Notes under the pieces: model-generated
Database searches by the model: none
Seen by the model: the letters and a program-made list of their open reading frames with translations, nothing else
What the model was told of the DNA's origin: nothing
Part shown: in pieces, positions 9,319-18,514 of the stretch
Numbering within the stretch: position 1 is the stretch's first letter
Layout: every line of letters begins with the position of its first letter
NCBI GenBank assembly: GCA_038534135.1
Contig: JBCAXJ010000008.1
Coordinates: 1 to 64,000, forward strand
Origin: Thermohalobaculum sp038534135
GTDB taxonomy: Bacteria > Pseudomonadota > Alphaproteobacteria > Rhodobacterales > Rhodobacteraceae
Reading direction: 5' to 3'
Length of the DNA stretch: 64,000 nucleotides
Program-made: the position numbers and the translations under genes

Positions 9319-11759
9319 TCGGCGGCCTCCAGCGTCAGGTCGGCCATCGGGCTCCACTTCTCGGCAACCGTGTCGTTGGCGCGCTCGGCCCAGGGATCGA
9401 CCTGGTAGATCGACTGCGAGTGCTTGAAGCGCGCCACCAGAGCCGCCCGGTTTTCCAGGTCCTCGACAACCCGTTCCTTGACCCAGTCCAGCCCGACCTT
9501 GGCGACCCACTTGTACGGCCGGTCAAGATACTTCGCGTTCTCGCGGTAGATCTGCGTGAAGGCCATGATCAGATCGAGCGTCTCGTCCTCGGTCTCGGCC
9601 TTGGCGAGGAATTCGGTTGCTTTGACGTCCATGCCCGCCGCACCGGCGACGCTGACTTCATAGCCGGAGTCGACGCAGACGACGCCGACATCCTTGCAGG
9701 TCGCCTCGGCGCAATTCCGGGGACACCCCGAGACCGCCATCTTGACTTTGTGCGGTGTCCATGACCCCCACATCGCCTTCTCGATCTTGATGCCAAGCCC
9801 GGTCGAATCCTGCGTCCCGAACCGGCAATGATCCGTCCCAACACAGGTCTTCACGGTGCGGAGGCCCTTGGCGTAAGCGTGGCCCGAGACCAGCCCCGCC
9901 GCGTTCAGATCGGCCCAGATCGACGGCAGGTCCTGTTTCTGCACGCCGAGCAAATCGATGCGTTGTCCGCCAGTGACCTTGACTGTTGGAACGCTGAACT
10001 TGTCCGCCGCATCGGCAATCGCGCGCAACTCGTCGGGCGTGGTGATCCCGCCCCACATGCGCGGCACCACGCTGAACGTGCCATCCTTCTGGATATTGGC
10101 GTGGTTGCGCTCGTTCACGAAGCGGCTCTGACCGTCATCGACATAGTCGTCGGGCCAATCCGACAGCAGGTAATAGTTCAACGCCGGGCGGCACACATGA
10201 CATCCGCACGAGGTTTTCCAGTGCCCGGCCTGCCAAACCGCAGGCATCGCTTTCAGCTCCTGCGACTTGATCAGGCGCCGCACGTCCTCATGCGTCAGGT
10301 CGGTGCACTTGCACATCGGCTGTGCCGCTGGCGCTGCGTACGCGTCCCCAAGCGTGACCGAGAGCAACTGCTCCACAAGCCCGGTGCAGGTCCCGCACGA
10401 TGACGACGCCTTGGTGGTCTGACGCACTCCGTCCAGCGTGGTGGCTCCGCCCGCAATTGCGGAGGTGATCTGTCCCTTGCAAATGCCGTTACAACCGCAG
10501 ATCTCTGCCTCATCCGGCAAGGCTGCAACGGCCGCCATAGGGTCCAGGGGGGTGCCCCCGGCATAAGCGGGCCCGAAGATGAGCGTCTCACGCATCTCGG
10601 AGATGTCGGTGCCGTCCTTCAAGAGCCCGAAGAACCAGGCACCGTCGGCGGTATCGCCATACATGACCGCGCCAATGATCCTGTTGGCCTGAAGGACCAG
10701 CCGCTTGTAGACGCCCCGCGCCGCATCGCGCAGGACGATCTCTTCGCGGTCGTCGGCATCGGCGAAGTCGCCCGCGCTGAACAGATCGACGCCTGTGACC
10801 TTCAACTTGGTCGACGTCAGCGAGCCTTCATACGCGCCCTCTGTCCCTGCCAGCGTCTTGGCGGCGACCTTGGCCATGTCATAGAGCGGCGCGACAAGGC
10901 CGTAGCACAGGCCCCGGTGTTCGACACATTCTCCAACGGCCAGGATGCTCTCGTCAGATGTCACCATCTGGTCGTCGACGTGCAATCCACGCCCGCAGGC
11001 GAGCCCCGCCGCCTTGGCCAGCGATGTTTCCGGACGGATCCCGACGGCCATGCAGACGATATCGGCCGGATATTCAGTGCCGTCATCCAGGCGAACGGCC
11101 TCGACACGGTCGGTTCCGACGATCTCGTGCGTGTTCGCCGTGGTGTGCACCCGGATGCCCCGGCTTTCCAGATCGGCCTTCAGCAGGTGGCCTGCCGTCG
11201 GATCGAGCTGGCGCTCCATCACATGACCCATCAGGTGCAGCACGGTCACGTCCATGCCGCGCAGTTTCAGCCCGGCGGCTGCCTCCAGACCCAGCAGGCC
11301 GCCGCCGATGACGACCGCCCTGCCCCCGGGTTTCTCGGCCGCCTCGATCATCGCGTTGGTATCGTCCAGATCCCGGTAGGTGATCACACCCGGCAGATCC
11401 TTGCCCGGCACCGGGATGATGAACGGCGCCGATCCGGTTGCAATCAGCAGCTTGTCATAGGGCGTCTCACCGGCCTCGCTCAGCACAACCTTGCGGTCCC
11501 GGTCGATCCCCGTTACCGCCTCGCCAAACCGGCAGGTCACGCCGTGCGCGGCGTACCAGTCTGCGTCGTGCGTGACGATTTCGTCGTAGGTCTTTTCGCC
11601 CGACAACACGGGCGACAGCATGATCCGGTTATAGTTGCCGCGCGGTTCGGCCCCGAACAGCGTCACGTCATAGGCGTCTGGCGCGCTCTCGAACAGGTGG
11701 TCCAACACCCGCCCCGAGGCCATGCCCGCGCCGATGACCACAAGTTTTTCGGTCATCAC
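9315..11759 (-). CDS. nirB: Nitrite reductase (NAD(P)H) large subunit NirB
   Basis: 814 residues. Order of domains: FAD/NAD(P)H oxidoreductase (residues 1-400, VVIGAGMASG and AVVIGGGLLGLEAA), BFD-like [2Fe-2S] region (CGCNGICKG ... SSCGTC) with a second cysteine cluster (MCKCTDL), then the sulphite/nitrite reductase siroheme domains. The [4Fe-4S]/siroheme cysteines are C639, C645, C679 and C683 (SGCPRNC). It catalyses six-electron reduction of nitrite to ammonium. The start overlaps the stop of the transporter ATPase gene and the stop overlaps nirD. Confidence 0.96.
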   Translation of the reverse strand: MMTEKLVVIGAGMASGRVLDHLFESAPDAYDVTLFGAEPRGNYNRIMLSPVLSGEKTYDEIVTHDADWYAAHGVTCRFGEAVTGIDRDRKVVLSEAGETPYDKLLIATGSAPFIIPVPGKDLPGVITYRDLDDTNAMIEAAEKPGGRAVVIGGGLLGLEAAAGLKLRGMDVTVLHLMGHVMERQLDPTAGHLLKADLESRGIRVHTTANTHEIVGTDRVEAVRLDDGTEYPADIVCMAVGIRPETSLAKAAGLACGRGLHVDDQMVTSDESILAVGECVEHRGLCYGLVAPLYDMAKVAAKTLAGTEGAYEGSLTSTKLKVTGVDLFSAGDFADADDREEIVLRDAARGVYKRLVLQANRIIGAVMYGDTADGAWFFGLLKDGTDISEMRETLIFGPAYAGGTPLDPMAAVAALPDEAEICGCNGICKGQITSAIAGGATTLDGVRQTTKASSSCGTCTGLVEQLLSVTLGDAYAAPAAQPMCKCTDLTHEDVRRLIKSQELKAMPAVWQAGHWKTSCGCHVCRPALNYYLLSDWPDDYVDDGQSRFVNERNHANIQKDGTFSVVPRMWGGITTPDELRAIADAADKFSVPTVKVTGGQRIDLLGVQKQDLPSIWADLNAAGLVSGHAYAKGLRTVKTCVGTDHCRFGTQDSTGLGIKIEKAMWGSWTPHKVKMAVSGCPRNCAEATCKDVGVVCVDSGYEVSVAGAAGMDVKATEFLAKAETEDETLDLIMAFTQIYRENAKYLDRPYKWVAKVGLDWVKERVVEDLENRAALVARFKHSQSIYQVDPWAERANDTVAEKWSPMADLTLEAAE

Positions 11760-13414
11760 GCGGCCTCCTTCTTGTGGGCGCCGTGCTCGTACTCTTCGAG
11801 GAAGTCCAGAAGCTCCTGGCGGTAGTTATAGTAATCCGGGTGATCCAGCAGAGCCCGGCGCGAGCGCGGACGCGGCAGGTCGACGTCCATGATCTTGCCG
11901 ATGGTCGCGTTTGGCCCGTTGGTCATCATCACGACGCGGTCGGCCAGCAGGATCGCCTCGTCGACATCGTGTGTCACGCAGATCGCGGTCACCTTGGTGC
12001 GCGACCAGACCTCCATCAGAACTTCCTGAAGCTCCCACCGGGTGAGGCTGTCGAGCATCCCGAACGGCTCATCCAGCAGCAGAAGCTTCGGCGACAATGC
12101 AAAGGCCCGGGCAATGCCGACCCGCTGCTTCATGCCGTTCGACAACTCGGACGCGGGTTTGTCCATCGCATCGGCCAGACCAACCCGTTCGAGGTAATAT
12201 TCAACCAAATCCTGCCGTTCGGCCTGAGACGCTGTCGGATAAACCCGGTCGGCCCCAATCGCGACGTTTTCTTTGGCCGTCAGCCACGGGAACAACGAGG
12301 GCGCCTGGAACACCACCGCCCGCTCCGGGTCGGCATCGACCACGTGCTTGCCATCCAGGACGATCGCGCCCTTCGAGATCTCGTTCAGGCCCGCCGTCAT
12401 GGTCAGCACCGTGGACTTGCCGCAGCCCGAGTGCCCGATCAGCGAGACGAACTCACCCTTGTTGAGCGTCAGGTTGAAATCCTCGACCACCGTCAGCGGG
12501 CCCTTCGGCGTCGGATAGACCTTGTCGAGTTGGCTGAATTGCAGATAGCGCGCGTCGGTCAGGCTGTGCGCGGCTTCGGCATAAGCCTTCGGTGCGCCAT
12601 GGATCGGCGTCACATCCGGCAAGATGCGCGTGCCTTCGATCTTCGCCGCGATGCCGACATCCATCAAATACTGCGTCACCCTCGCCCGCAGGTGCTTGAA
12701 GATCGGATCGTGGTTCATCGCCGTCCGGTCGCGCGGACGGGGCAGGTTCACCTCGAACTGATCGCCCAGGGTACCATCCGGGTTCAAAGCGATGATCCGG
12801 TCGGCCACCAACAGCGCTTCGTCGACATCGTTGGTGATCAGCACGACCGTCTTGCGGTCGGCCTCCCAGATCCGGACAATCTCGTCTTGCAGATTGGCCC
12901 GCGTCAACGCATCCAGCGCGGACAATGGCTCGTCCATCAGCAGGATTTCAGGATCCATCGCCAAGGCGCGCGCAACCGCGACGCGCTGGCGCATCCCGCC
13001 CGACAACTCAGCGGGTTTGCGGGTCGTCGCATGGCCCAGGCCAACCATCTTGACATAGTGGTCGACCATCTTGGCGCGTTCGGCCTTGGGCTTGCCGCCA
13101 TGTACGGCATCAACCGCGAGCGCGACATTGCCGTTGACCGACAGCCACGGCATCAGCGAATAGGACTGAAAGATCAGCCCCCGCTCGGGCCCCGGCCCGT
13201 CGATCTGTTTCCCCTTGAACAGCGCCTCGCCACTGTCGGGTTTCTCGAGCCCCGCCATCAGGTTGATCAGCGTGGTCTTTCCGGTGCCGGAGAAGCCAAG
13301 GATGGCGACGAACTCGCCCTCCCCGATGCTCAGGTCGATGCCCTTCAGGACGTCCTCGCGCGCCGTGCCGACACCGAAGCCCTTCGAGGCGTTCTTCAAA
13401 TCCAGGACAGCCAT
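11756..13414 (-). CDS. Nitrate ABC transporter, two ATPase domains in one chain (NrtC/NrtD-like)
   Basis: 552 residues containing two complete nucleotide-binding domains in tandem (about 1-245 and 280-535). Both have Walker A (GFSGTGKTT and GHSGCGKST), a signature (LSGGMRQR and LSNGMKQR) and Walker B. The switch (H-loop) histidine is H482 in the second domain but asparagine N195 in the first (LITNDVDEA), so one of the two ATP sites is degenerate. This is not the classic NrtC layout of ATPase plus binding-protein domain. Together with nrtA and nrtB it makes a nitrate/nitrite importer. Coupled to nirB by a 4-base overlap. Confidence 0.9.
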   Translation of the reverse strand: MAVLDLKNASKGFGVGTAREDVLKGIDLSIGEGEFVAILGFSGTGKTTLINLMAGLEKPDSGEALFKGKQIDGPGPERGLIFQSYSLMPWLSVNGNVALAVDAVHGGKPKAERAKMVDHYVKMVGLGHATTRKPAELSGGMRQRVAVARALAMDPEILLMDEPLSALDALTRANLQDEIVRIWEADRKTVVLITNDVDEALLVADRIIALNPDGTLGDQFEVNLPRPRDRTAMNHDPIFKHLRARVTQYLMDVGIAAKIEGTRILPDVTPIHGAPKAYAEAAHSLTDARYLQFSQLDKVYPTPKGPLTVVEDFNLTLNKGEFVSLIGHSGCGKSTVLTMTAGLNEISKGAIVLDGKHVVDADPERAVVFQAPSLFPWLTAKENVAIGADRVYPTASQAERQDLVEYYLERVGLADAMDKPASELSNGMKQRVGIARAFALSPKLLLLDEPFGMLDSLTRWELQEVLMEVWSRTKVTAICVTHDVDEAILLADRVVMMTNGPNATIGKIMDVDLPRPRSRRALLDHPDYYNYRQELLDFLEEYEHGAHKKEAA

Positions 13415-13418
13415 CGGA

Positions 13419-14504
13419 TCACCTGTTGTTCGTGAAGGTGAACATCGACTGGACGGCGTACATCATCCGATCCAGCATGAAGCCGATGATCCCGATGGTG
13501 AACACGGCGACCATGATCTTGGCGAGCGACTGGCTGGAGCCGTTCTGGAACTCGTCCCAGACGAATTTGCCCAGACCCGGGTTCTGCGCCAGCATCTCGG
13601 CCGCGATCAGCACCATCCAGCCGACACCCAGCGACAGACGCAGACCTGTGAAGATCAGCGGCAGGGCCGAGGGCAGCACCAGCTTGGTGATCTTGGTGTA
13701 GGTCGACATCTTCAGCACGCGCGAGACGTTGACCAGATCCTTGTCGATGCTGGACACGCCCAGTGCGGTGTTGATCAGCGTCGGCCACAACGAGCACAGC
13801 GTCACCGTGATCGCCGAGTTCAGGAACGATTTCGAGAACATCCCGTCATTCGTCACGTAAACCGCCGAGACGACCATGGTCACGATCGGCAGCCACGCCA
13901 GCGGTGAGACCGGTTTGAAGATCTGGATCAGCGGGTTGAAGGCCGAATTGGCGATCGGTGACAGACCGCACAAGATACCGATCGGCACCGCGATGATCGT
14001 CGCGATCAGAAACCCGAAGAACACCGTCTGCAGCGACGTCCAGATCTGGTCGTAATAGGTCGGCTTGCCGGTGTAATCGCGCCACTTCACGCGATCCTCC
14101 TTGCCGGCCTCGACCAGCTTCGCGTTGCGGACTTCCTGGCGTTCGTAGAAGGCATCGGCCTTTCCGCGCTCGCGGACATGGTCTTCATGCAGATTGCCCA
14201 CCTGTTCCCAAACCTGAGAAGGCCCGGGAACGGCACCCAGCGAGGTCTGCACCTGCGGCGCCAGCCAGCCCCAGGCCAGCAGGAAAGCGATGATCGCCAG
14301 CATCGGCACCAGCAACAGGCGCCAGATCTCTCTCAATTGCGCTTGCGGATTGTCACCGGCCGCCGCACGCAGCGCAGGCGTGATCCAGCTCATGCCGATG
14401 ATCTGGAAATAGCCGTCCAGTTTGTTGATGCGGGTGAACAGACGGGCGCGGCGCTCGGCGCGGGCAGCCTCGTCCGGGATCTCTTGCTCGGTAAGGGCGG
14501 TCAT
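13419..14504 (-). CDS. nrtB: Nitrate ABC transporter permease NrtB
   Basis: 361 residues. A hydrophilic N-terminus is followed by a first membrane segment near residue 70 and an insert of charged residues (about 95-150). The BPD_transp_1 permease core comes after (TSLQTVFFGFLIATIIAVPIG onwards). The coupling-loop region and the NrtB/SsuC-type ending are present. It forms the inner-membrane channel of the nitrate importer. Followed after 4 bases by the double ATPase gene. Confidence 0.92.
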   Translation of the reverse strand: MTALTEQEIPDEAARAERRARLFTRINKLDGYFQIIGMSWITPALRAAAGDNPQAQLREIWRLLLVPMLAIIAFLLAWGWLAPQVQTSLGAVPGPSQVWEQVGNLHEDHVRERGKADAFYERQEVRNAKLVEAGKEDRVKWRDYTGKPTYYDQIWTSLQTVFFGFLIATIIAVPIGILCGLSPIANSAFNPLIQIFKPVSPLAWLPIVTMVVSAVYVTNDGMFSKSFLNSAITVTLCSLWPTLINTALGVSSIDKDLVNVSRVLKMSTYTKITKLVLPSALPLIFTGLRLSLGVGWMVLIAAEMLAQNPGLGKFVWDEFQNGSSQSLAKIMVAVFTIGIIGFMLDRMMYAVQSMFTFTNNR

Positions 14505-14536
14505 GTCGCTGCCTCGGTCATCTTTTTGGAAAAGAC

Positions 14537-14566
14537 CCTCCCCTGCCAGAGCATCCGGCGGGGAGG
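14537..14566 (-). terminator. Attenuating hairpin between nrtA and nrtB
   Basis: Read on the minus strand, a CCTCCCC-GCC stem pairs with GGC-A-GGGGAGG, leaving one bulge, and is followed by TCTTTTCC. It sits in the only sizeable gap inside the operon, right after the binding-protein gene. There it would let nrtA be expressed more than the downstream genes. Confidence 0.55.
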
Positions 14567-14612
14567 GAGGTTGGAACCGGTTGCCCGGTCCACTGGGGAT
14601 ACGCAGCGGGGC

Positions 14613-15974
14613 CTAGCCCTCGACGTCGTTGCCGACGACTTTCTGAGCGCCCTTCAGACCGATCGGGAAGGCGTCCAGATAGGCGTTGGGCTGGCGGCCG
14701 TCGTACTTCACGCCATCGATGAACTCATCGGTCGCGGGCTTGTAGCCGTCGGTGTCCCAGGGGAAGCCACCTTCGGGGGCCAACCCATCGTCCACCAGCA
14801 TCCGGGCGGCCTTCAGATAGATCTCGGGCTTGTAGACCTTCTTGGCGATCTCGTCATACCAGCTGTCCGGTTTCTGGTCCGAGATCTGGCCCCAGCGGCG
14901 CATCTGGGTCAGATACCAGATCGCATCCGAATAGAACGGGTAGGTCGCGTTGTAGCGGAAGAACACGTTGAAATCGGGGATCGCGCGCTTGTCGCCCTTC
15001 TCGAACTCGAACGTTCCGGTCATCGACGCCGCGATCACGTCGTAATCAGCGCCGACATATTCCGACCTGGACAGGATCTCGACCGCTTCCGGACGGTTGG
15101 CGTTGTCGTTCTCGTCCAGCCAGATCGCCGCGCGGATCAGCGCCTTGGTGATCGCCAGCGTGGTGTTCGGGTACTTCTCGGTGAACTCGTTGGTCAGGCC
15201 GAAGACCTTTTCCGGGTTGTTCTTCCAGATCTGGTAGTCGGTGATCACCGGCACGCCGATGCCCTTGAAGACCGCCTGCTGGTTCCACGGCTCGCCAACG
15301 CAGTAGCCATAGATCGTGCCCGCTTCCATGGTCGCCGGCATCTGCGGCGGCGGCGTCACACTCAGCAGCACGTCGGCGTCGATCTGCCCGGTGATGTTCT
15401 CGGGGCTGTAGTAACCCGGCTTCAGGCCACCGGCCGCCAGCCAGTAACGCAGCTCGTAATTGTGGGTCGAGACCGGAAAGACCATGCCCATGTTGAACGG
15501 CTTGCCGTCGTCCTTGTATTCTTCGACCACCGGCTTCAGGGCCGAGGCGCTGATCGGGTGCACCGGCAGACCCGCCTTGTGCGGGATGTGCTCTTTCATC
15601 TTGGCCCAGATCTCGTTCGAGACCGTGATACCGTTGCCGTTCAGATCCATCGAAAACGGCGTGATGATGTGCGCTTCGGTACCGAAACCGATCGTCGCGG
15701 CCAGCGGCTGACCCGCCAGCATGTGCGCGCCATCAAGCTGTCCGTCGATCACGCCGTCCAGCAGCACCTTCCAGTTCGCCTGCGGCTCCAGCGTCACGAA
15801 CAGGCCTTCGTCCTCGAAATAGCCCTTTTCATACGCAACGGCCAAAGGCGCCATGTCGGTCAGCTTGATGAAGCCGAACTTCAACTCGTCCTTTTCGACA
15901 TCCAGAAACTCGGCCGACGCGGGCAGTGCCAGCGTTGCCGCCACGATGCCTGCAATCCACGAAAGTCGTTTCAT
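14613..15974 (-). CDS. nrtA: Nitrate-binding protein NrtA
   Basis: 453 residues with a cleavable signal peptide (MKRLSWIAGIVAATLALPASA). The mature part is a NrtA/CmpA-type periplasmic solute-binding protein (GFIKLTDMAPLAVAYEKGYF, CVGEPWNQQAV). It captures nitrate/nitrite in the periplasm and passes it to NrtB. First gene of the operon, preceded by a leader with a terminator. It is related in fold and sequence to NasS at 18515-19702, which lacks the signal peptide. Confidence 0.94.
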   Translation of the reverse strand: MKRLSWIAGIVAATLALPASAEFLDVEKDELKFGFIKLTDMAPLAVAYEKGYFEDEGLFVTLEPQANWKVLLDGVIDGQLDGAHMLAGQPLAATIGFGTEAHIITPFSMDLNGNGITVSNEIWAKMKEHIPHKAGLPVHPISASALKPVVEEYKDDGKPFNMGMVFPVSTHNYELRYWLAAGGLKPGYYSPENITGQIDADVLLSVTPPPQMPATMEAGTIYGYCVGEPWNQQAVFKGIGVPVITDYQIWKNNPEKVFGLTNEFTEKYPNTTLAITKALIRAAIWLDENDNANRPEAVEILSRSEYVGADYDVIAASMTGTFEFEKGDKRAIPDFNVFFRYNATYPFYSDAIWYLTQMRRWGQISDQKPDSWYDEIAKKVYKPEIYLKAARMLVDDGLAPEGGFPWDTDGYKPATDEFIDGVKYDGRQPNAYLDAFPIGLKGAQKVVGNDVEG

Positions 15975-16014
15975 CCCTCAGATCTCCTCGGTCCGGCGCA
16001 TGGGCGCGGAAAAC

Positions 16015-16061
16015 AAAAAAAGCCGCACGATCAGGCACGCGATTGCGTGTGATCGAGCGGC
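16015..16061 (-). terminator. Leader terminator upstream of nrtA
   Basis: On the minus strand a long stem is formed by GCGGC (16057-16061), GATCG, and GCGTG pairing with CACGC, CGATC and GCCGC (16022-16026), with small bulges and a 4-base loop. It is followed at once by seven Ts (16021-16015). This is a strong intrinsic terminator placed about 40 bases before the nrtA start, which is the layout of an attenuator and not of an end-of-gene terminator. Confidence 0.85.
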
Positions 16062-16089
16062 TTCGCTCATGATCCCTCATCATCGAGGG
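16055..16089 (-). promoter_or_regulatory. Probable NasT (ANTAR) antiterminator RNA target
   Basis: Two small hairpins precede and overlap the terminator in the leader RNA. The first has stem CCCTC/GAGGG (16074-16089) with a six-base loop GATGAT. The second has stem GAGCG/CGCTC (16055-16068) and uses bases 16055-16061 that are also the 5' arm of the terminator, so both cannot form together. Two adjacent hairpins with the second excluding a terminator is the known design of ANTAR-responsive leaders. The loops match the G at loop position 4 but have G and not A at position 1, so the match to the consensus is imperfect. Confidence 0.6.
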
Positions 16090-16133
16090 GCGTTTTTCGG
16101 GGGATCCAGACATCGTTGCCCGGCTCGCCGAAT

Positions 16134-16161
16134 AGGATAACTTCGTGCATCGCAACATCAA
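16134..16161 (-). promoter_or_regulatory. Candidate promoter of the nitrate operon
   Basis: On the minus strand TTGATG (16161-16156) and TATCCT (16139-16134) lie 16 bases apart, each matching four of six positions of the sigma-70 boxes. A start about seven bases downstream would give a leader that begins just before the two hairpins at 16055-16089. Confidence 0.4.
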
Positions 16162-16175
16162 GCGGAATATTCCGC
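16162..16175. promoter_or_regulatory. Perfect 14-bp palindrome, candidate operator
   Basis: GCGGAATATTCCGC directly abuts the upstream edge of the candidate -35 box of the nitrate operon. A dyad in this position suits an activator or repressor dimer. I do not recognise which regulator would bind. Confidence 0.45.
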
Positions 16176-16552
16176 AGAGTGGATGAAATCTTATTCTCTC
16201 AATAGTTCCAGAGGCCTACGCAGTGCCGCGACTCGCCGTCGACGCGCGCTCGCCGGGAAGAATCGGTGAATTTGACTCCAATTCGCGATGCATTTTCACC
16301 AGTCTTTAAGCATTCCGCCTTAGAACGTGCCGCGCTAGCCGGGATCATGCGTCCCGAAGTTCGATCGAACGAGCATGGGGTCACGGCAGCACGGAAATCC
16401 CGCGCGCCGTGGTCCTGTGGATCAAGACTCAAGGCGGGCCCGCCGCCCTTTTTCAGATCCGACTGGTACGGATCACACGGACAGCATCGCAACTGTCCCC
16501 TCTCACGAGCATCGACGCCCCGCCCTCGGACAAAGACACCGCGTGCGCCCGT
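16176..16552. other. Upstream region of the nitrate operon, no gene seen
   Basis: About 375 bases between the palindrome and the end of the DUF599 gene. Open frames on both strands are arginine/proline-rich shadows without ribosome-binding sites. The region nearest nrtA is moderately A+T rich and may hold further regulator sites. No sigma-54 promoter of good quality was found by eye. Confidence 0.4.
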
Positions 16553-17290
16553 TCACGATTCCGGCGGCGCGCTCGCGCGTTCCGATACGGCAACGTATCC
16601 CTGGACCGCCGATGCGGTGGGCGTCGCGATCTGGCGGTACATCAGAATAGCGGTCGCCCCAAAGGTCAGTGCAAGGCAAAGCCAAGGCGACACAAACAGA
16701 CCCAGCCCAGCCACGGCGTAATAGTACCCGCGAATGCCGAAGTTGAAGGTCATCAGCGCCTCGGACAGCACCATGGCCGCGCACCTGACCATCTCGTTCC
16801 GGCAGCCATCGGCGTGCGGCTCCAGCTTGCCCTCCGGCAAGGCACCCACCAGGGCCAGTACATAGATCAGCTTGCGCAACGCATAGGTGAAGGAAAAGAA
16901 CGCCAGCGCCAGGATCGCCGTCAGCACCGTGAAGTGAATCACGAAGAGCTCGAAGCTGGATCCGTCGGTCAGCGTCAATTCGGACGCCGTGCCGTGGACC
17001 GATTTAACATTGGCGAACAGGGTGATGCAGCCAGCCAGAACGATCATTGTCGCCGATCCGAAGAACGCGATCGAATTGACGATGTGACCGAGCAGGATCG
17101 CGTCGAACGGCTTCTGCCCACGGGTGATCGACAGCCGCAGCCATTGCGTGCGCACGGTCGAGAGCTGCGCATTCAGCGACCCGCGCGCGACTTTCTTGAG
17201 TACCACGGAATAGGCGGACCACGCGCCAAACAGGCACAGGATCGCGATGCCTTGCAGCAAGTCGAAGTCGCTCGGCAGCATGATTGGCAT
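16553..17290 (-). CDS. DUF599 family membrane protein
   Basis: 245 residues when started at the ATG 17288-17290, which is preceded by an AAAGG ribosome-binding site. A GTG at 17317 is possible but has no such site. Four hydrophobic membrane segments are visible (about residues 8-26, 66-92, 112-135 and 195-220), with the DUF599 hallmarks RTQWL near residue 40 and MTFNFGIRGYYYA near 185. The function of this family is unknown. It stands alone between the nitrate operon and its regulators, on the same strand. Confidence 0.8.
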   Translation of the reverse strand: MPIMLPSDFDLLQGIAILCLFGAWSAYSVVLKKVARGSLNAQLSTVRTQWLRLSITRGQKPFDAILLGHIVNSIAFFGSATMIVLAGCITLFANVKSVHGTASELTLTDGSSFELFVIHFTVLTAILALAFFSFTYALRKLIYVLALVGALPEGKLEPHADGCRNEMVRCAAMVLSEALMTFNFGIRGYYYAVAGLGLFVSPWLCLALTFGATAILMYRQIATPTASAVQGYVAVSERASAPPES

Positions 17291-17317
17291 CGCTCGGACC
17301 TTTCGACTCGCCCCCAC

Positions 17318-18414
17318 TTAGAGCTTGATATAGCCGAGCGAAGGCTGCCACGTTAGGTGCTCTGTCAACGCGCCGACCTCTGACTCGAAATCGCCGTTGC
17401 CGTAAAGCACTGCGCCGTTCCGCGTCGTGCGGATGTCCACCGTCTTGAACGCCGTTTCAATGCTCATGCCGTTCCCGGCGAAGTGCTCGCCATGGCACAG
17501 GATCACCCGGTTCATGCCTGCCCCGCCCGGACCGACGCAGACCAGCACCGGGCGCCCGTCGGTCGCGCTCTTCAGGACATTGCGCAACGCGTCCTCGCGT
17601 ACGTTCTGCTGGTGGTAGACGTTGTGATTCAGCGCCTGCAACGCCCGGCAGAGATCGTGGAGCACGGTGCCAGCGGCAAGCCTTGGTCCACGTTCTGCAG
17701 GCACGGCGCCGCGAACCTTCTGGGCCGTGACCCGCTGCCCGGTGGCCATCTGCACAAAGCGCGCCGCCGTCTCAAAGGCATCGTCATGCACCCGGGCACT
17801 GACCGCAGTCTGGCCCTGAACTGCTTGTGTAGGATCGACGGTCATGCCGGAGACGTGCGTGCCGGTCGAGGCTCGGTCACCTCCCGCCGGACTGTTGACG
17901 GCAACCTGGTCGTGCAGCGTCGGCGCAGGACCAAAGCCATGGCTGTCGCGCGGACACACGATCGCCATGCCGTTGTCGCTCGGCGGCGATATTTCAGATG
18001 GTCCTGATGCACACAGCCGTTGGGTCGAGGAACGCGGCGGGGTTGTCGGTGGCGGCATCGTCGGGGTCGAACGGGCCGACAGCGTCCGGCTGACCCTGCC
18101 GAATTCCTCAAGGGCGGCGGTCACCTGTCGCTCGAGCTCCGAAATCATGCCGTGCCGGTCGTGGTAATCGCGATACCGTTCACGACCCTCGACCACGACC
18201 TTCGCCTTCCCTTCGGTGTACTCGGCCAGATGCTCTTGGATAAAGGTGAGACACTGCCAGACCTGAGCGCTTTGCGGGTCGGCGCGCCGGGCATGGTGAT
18301 AGTTGTTCAGCGCCCAGTAAACCGTCAGCAGCGAGGTCGGCCGCTGCGCGCGTGTTTGTACACGGTTTTCCAGGTTTTCTGCTCGAACTCCTTGGGCTGG
18401 ATCGTGACGGGCAT
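17318..18414 (-). CDS. Uncharacterised protein, probably frameshifted near its start
   Basis: Main frame runs to the TAA at 17318-17320 and translates as a long protein with a proline/threonine-rich middle (about 18010-18060) and a globular C-terminal part (VLHDLCRALQAL, GRPVLVCVGPGGAGMNR). That C-terminal part is vaguely like a papain-type cysteine peptidase but has no confident active site. Upstream, this frame turns into arginine/glutamine-rich shadow sequence. A better start exists one frame over: an ATG at 18412-18414 with a GGAAAG site encodes MPVTIQPKEFEQKTWKTVYK and stops at 18325. A single-base indel in the GC-rich run near 18330-18355 would join the two. Either the gene is broken or the sequence has an error. 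Confidence 0.5.
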
Positions 18415-18514
18415 CTTGGTGTCTTTCCTGAACGACGGCCATTTGGCGCTTCTTTGCCAATGAGACGGTCGGAGTTCAGGATTGGTTCAATCTTTTTAGA
18501 ACCGAGTTTGCGCT

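Noticed and set aside
14178..16052. 624-codon plus-strand frame opposite nrtB and nrtA
   Set aside because: Antisense shadow; the minus-strand genes have signal peptide, membrane segments and family motifs.
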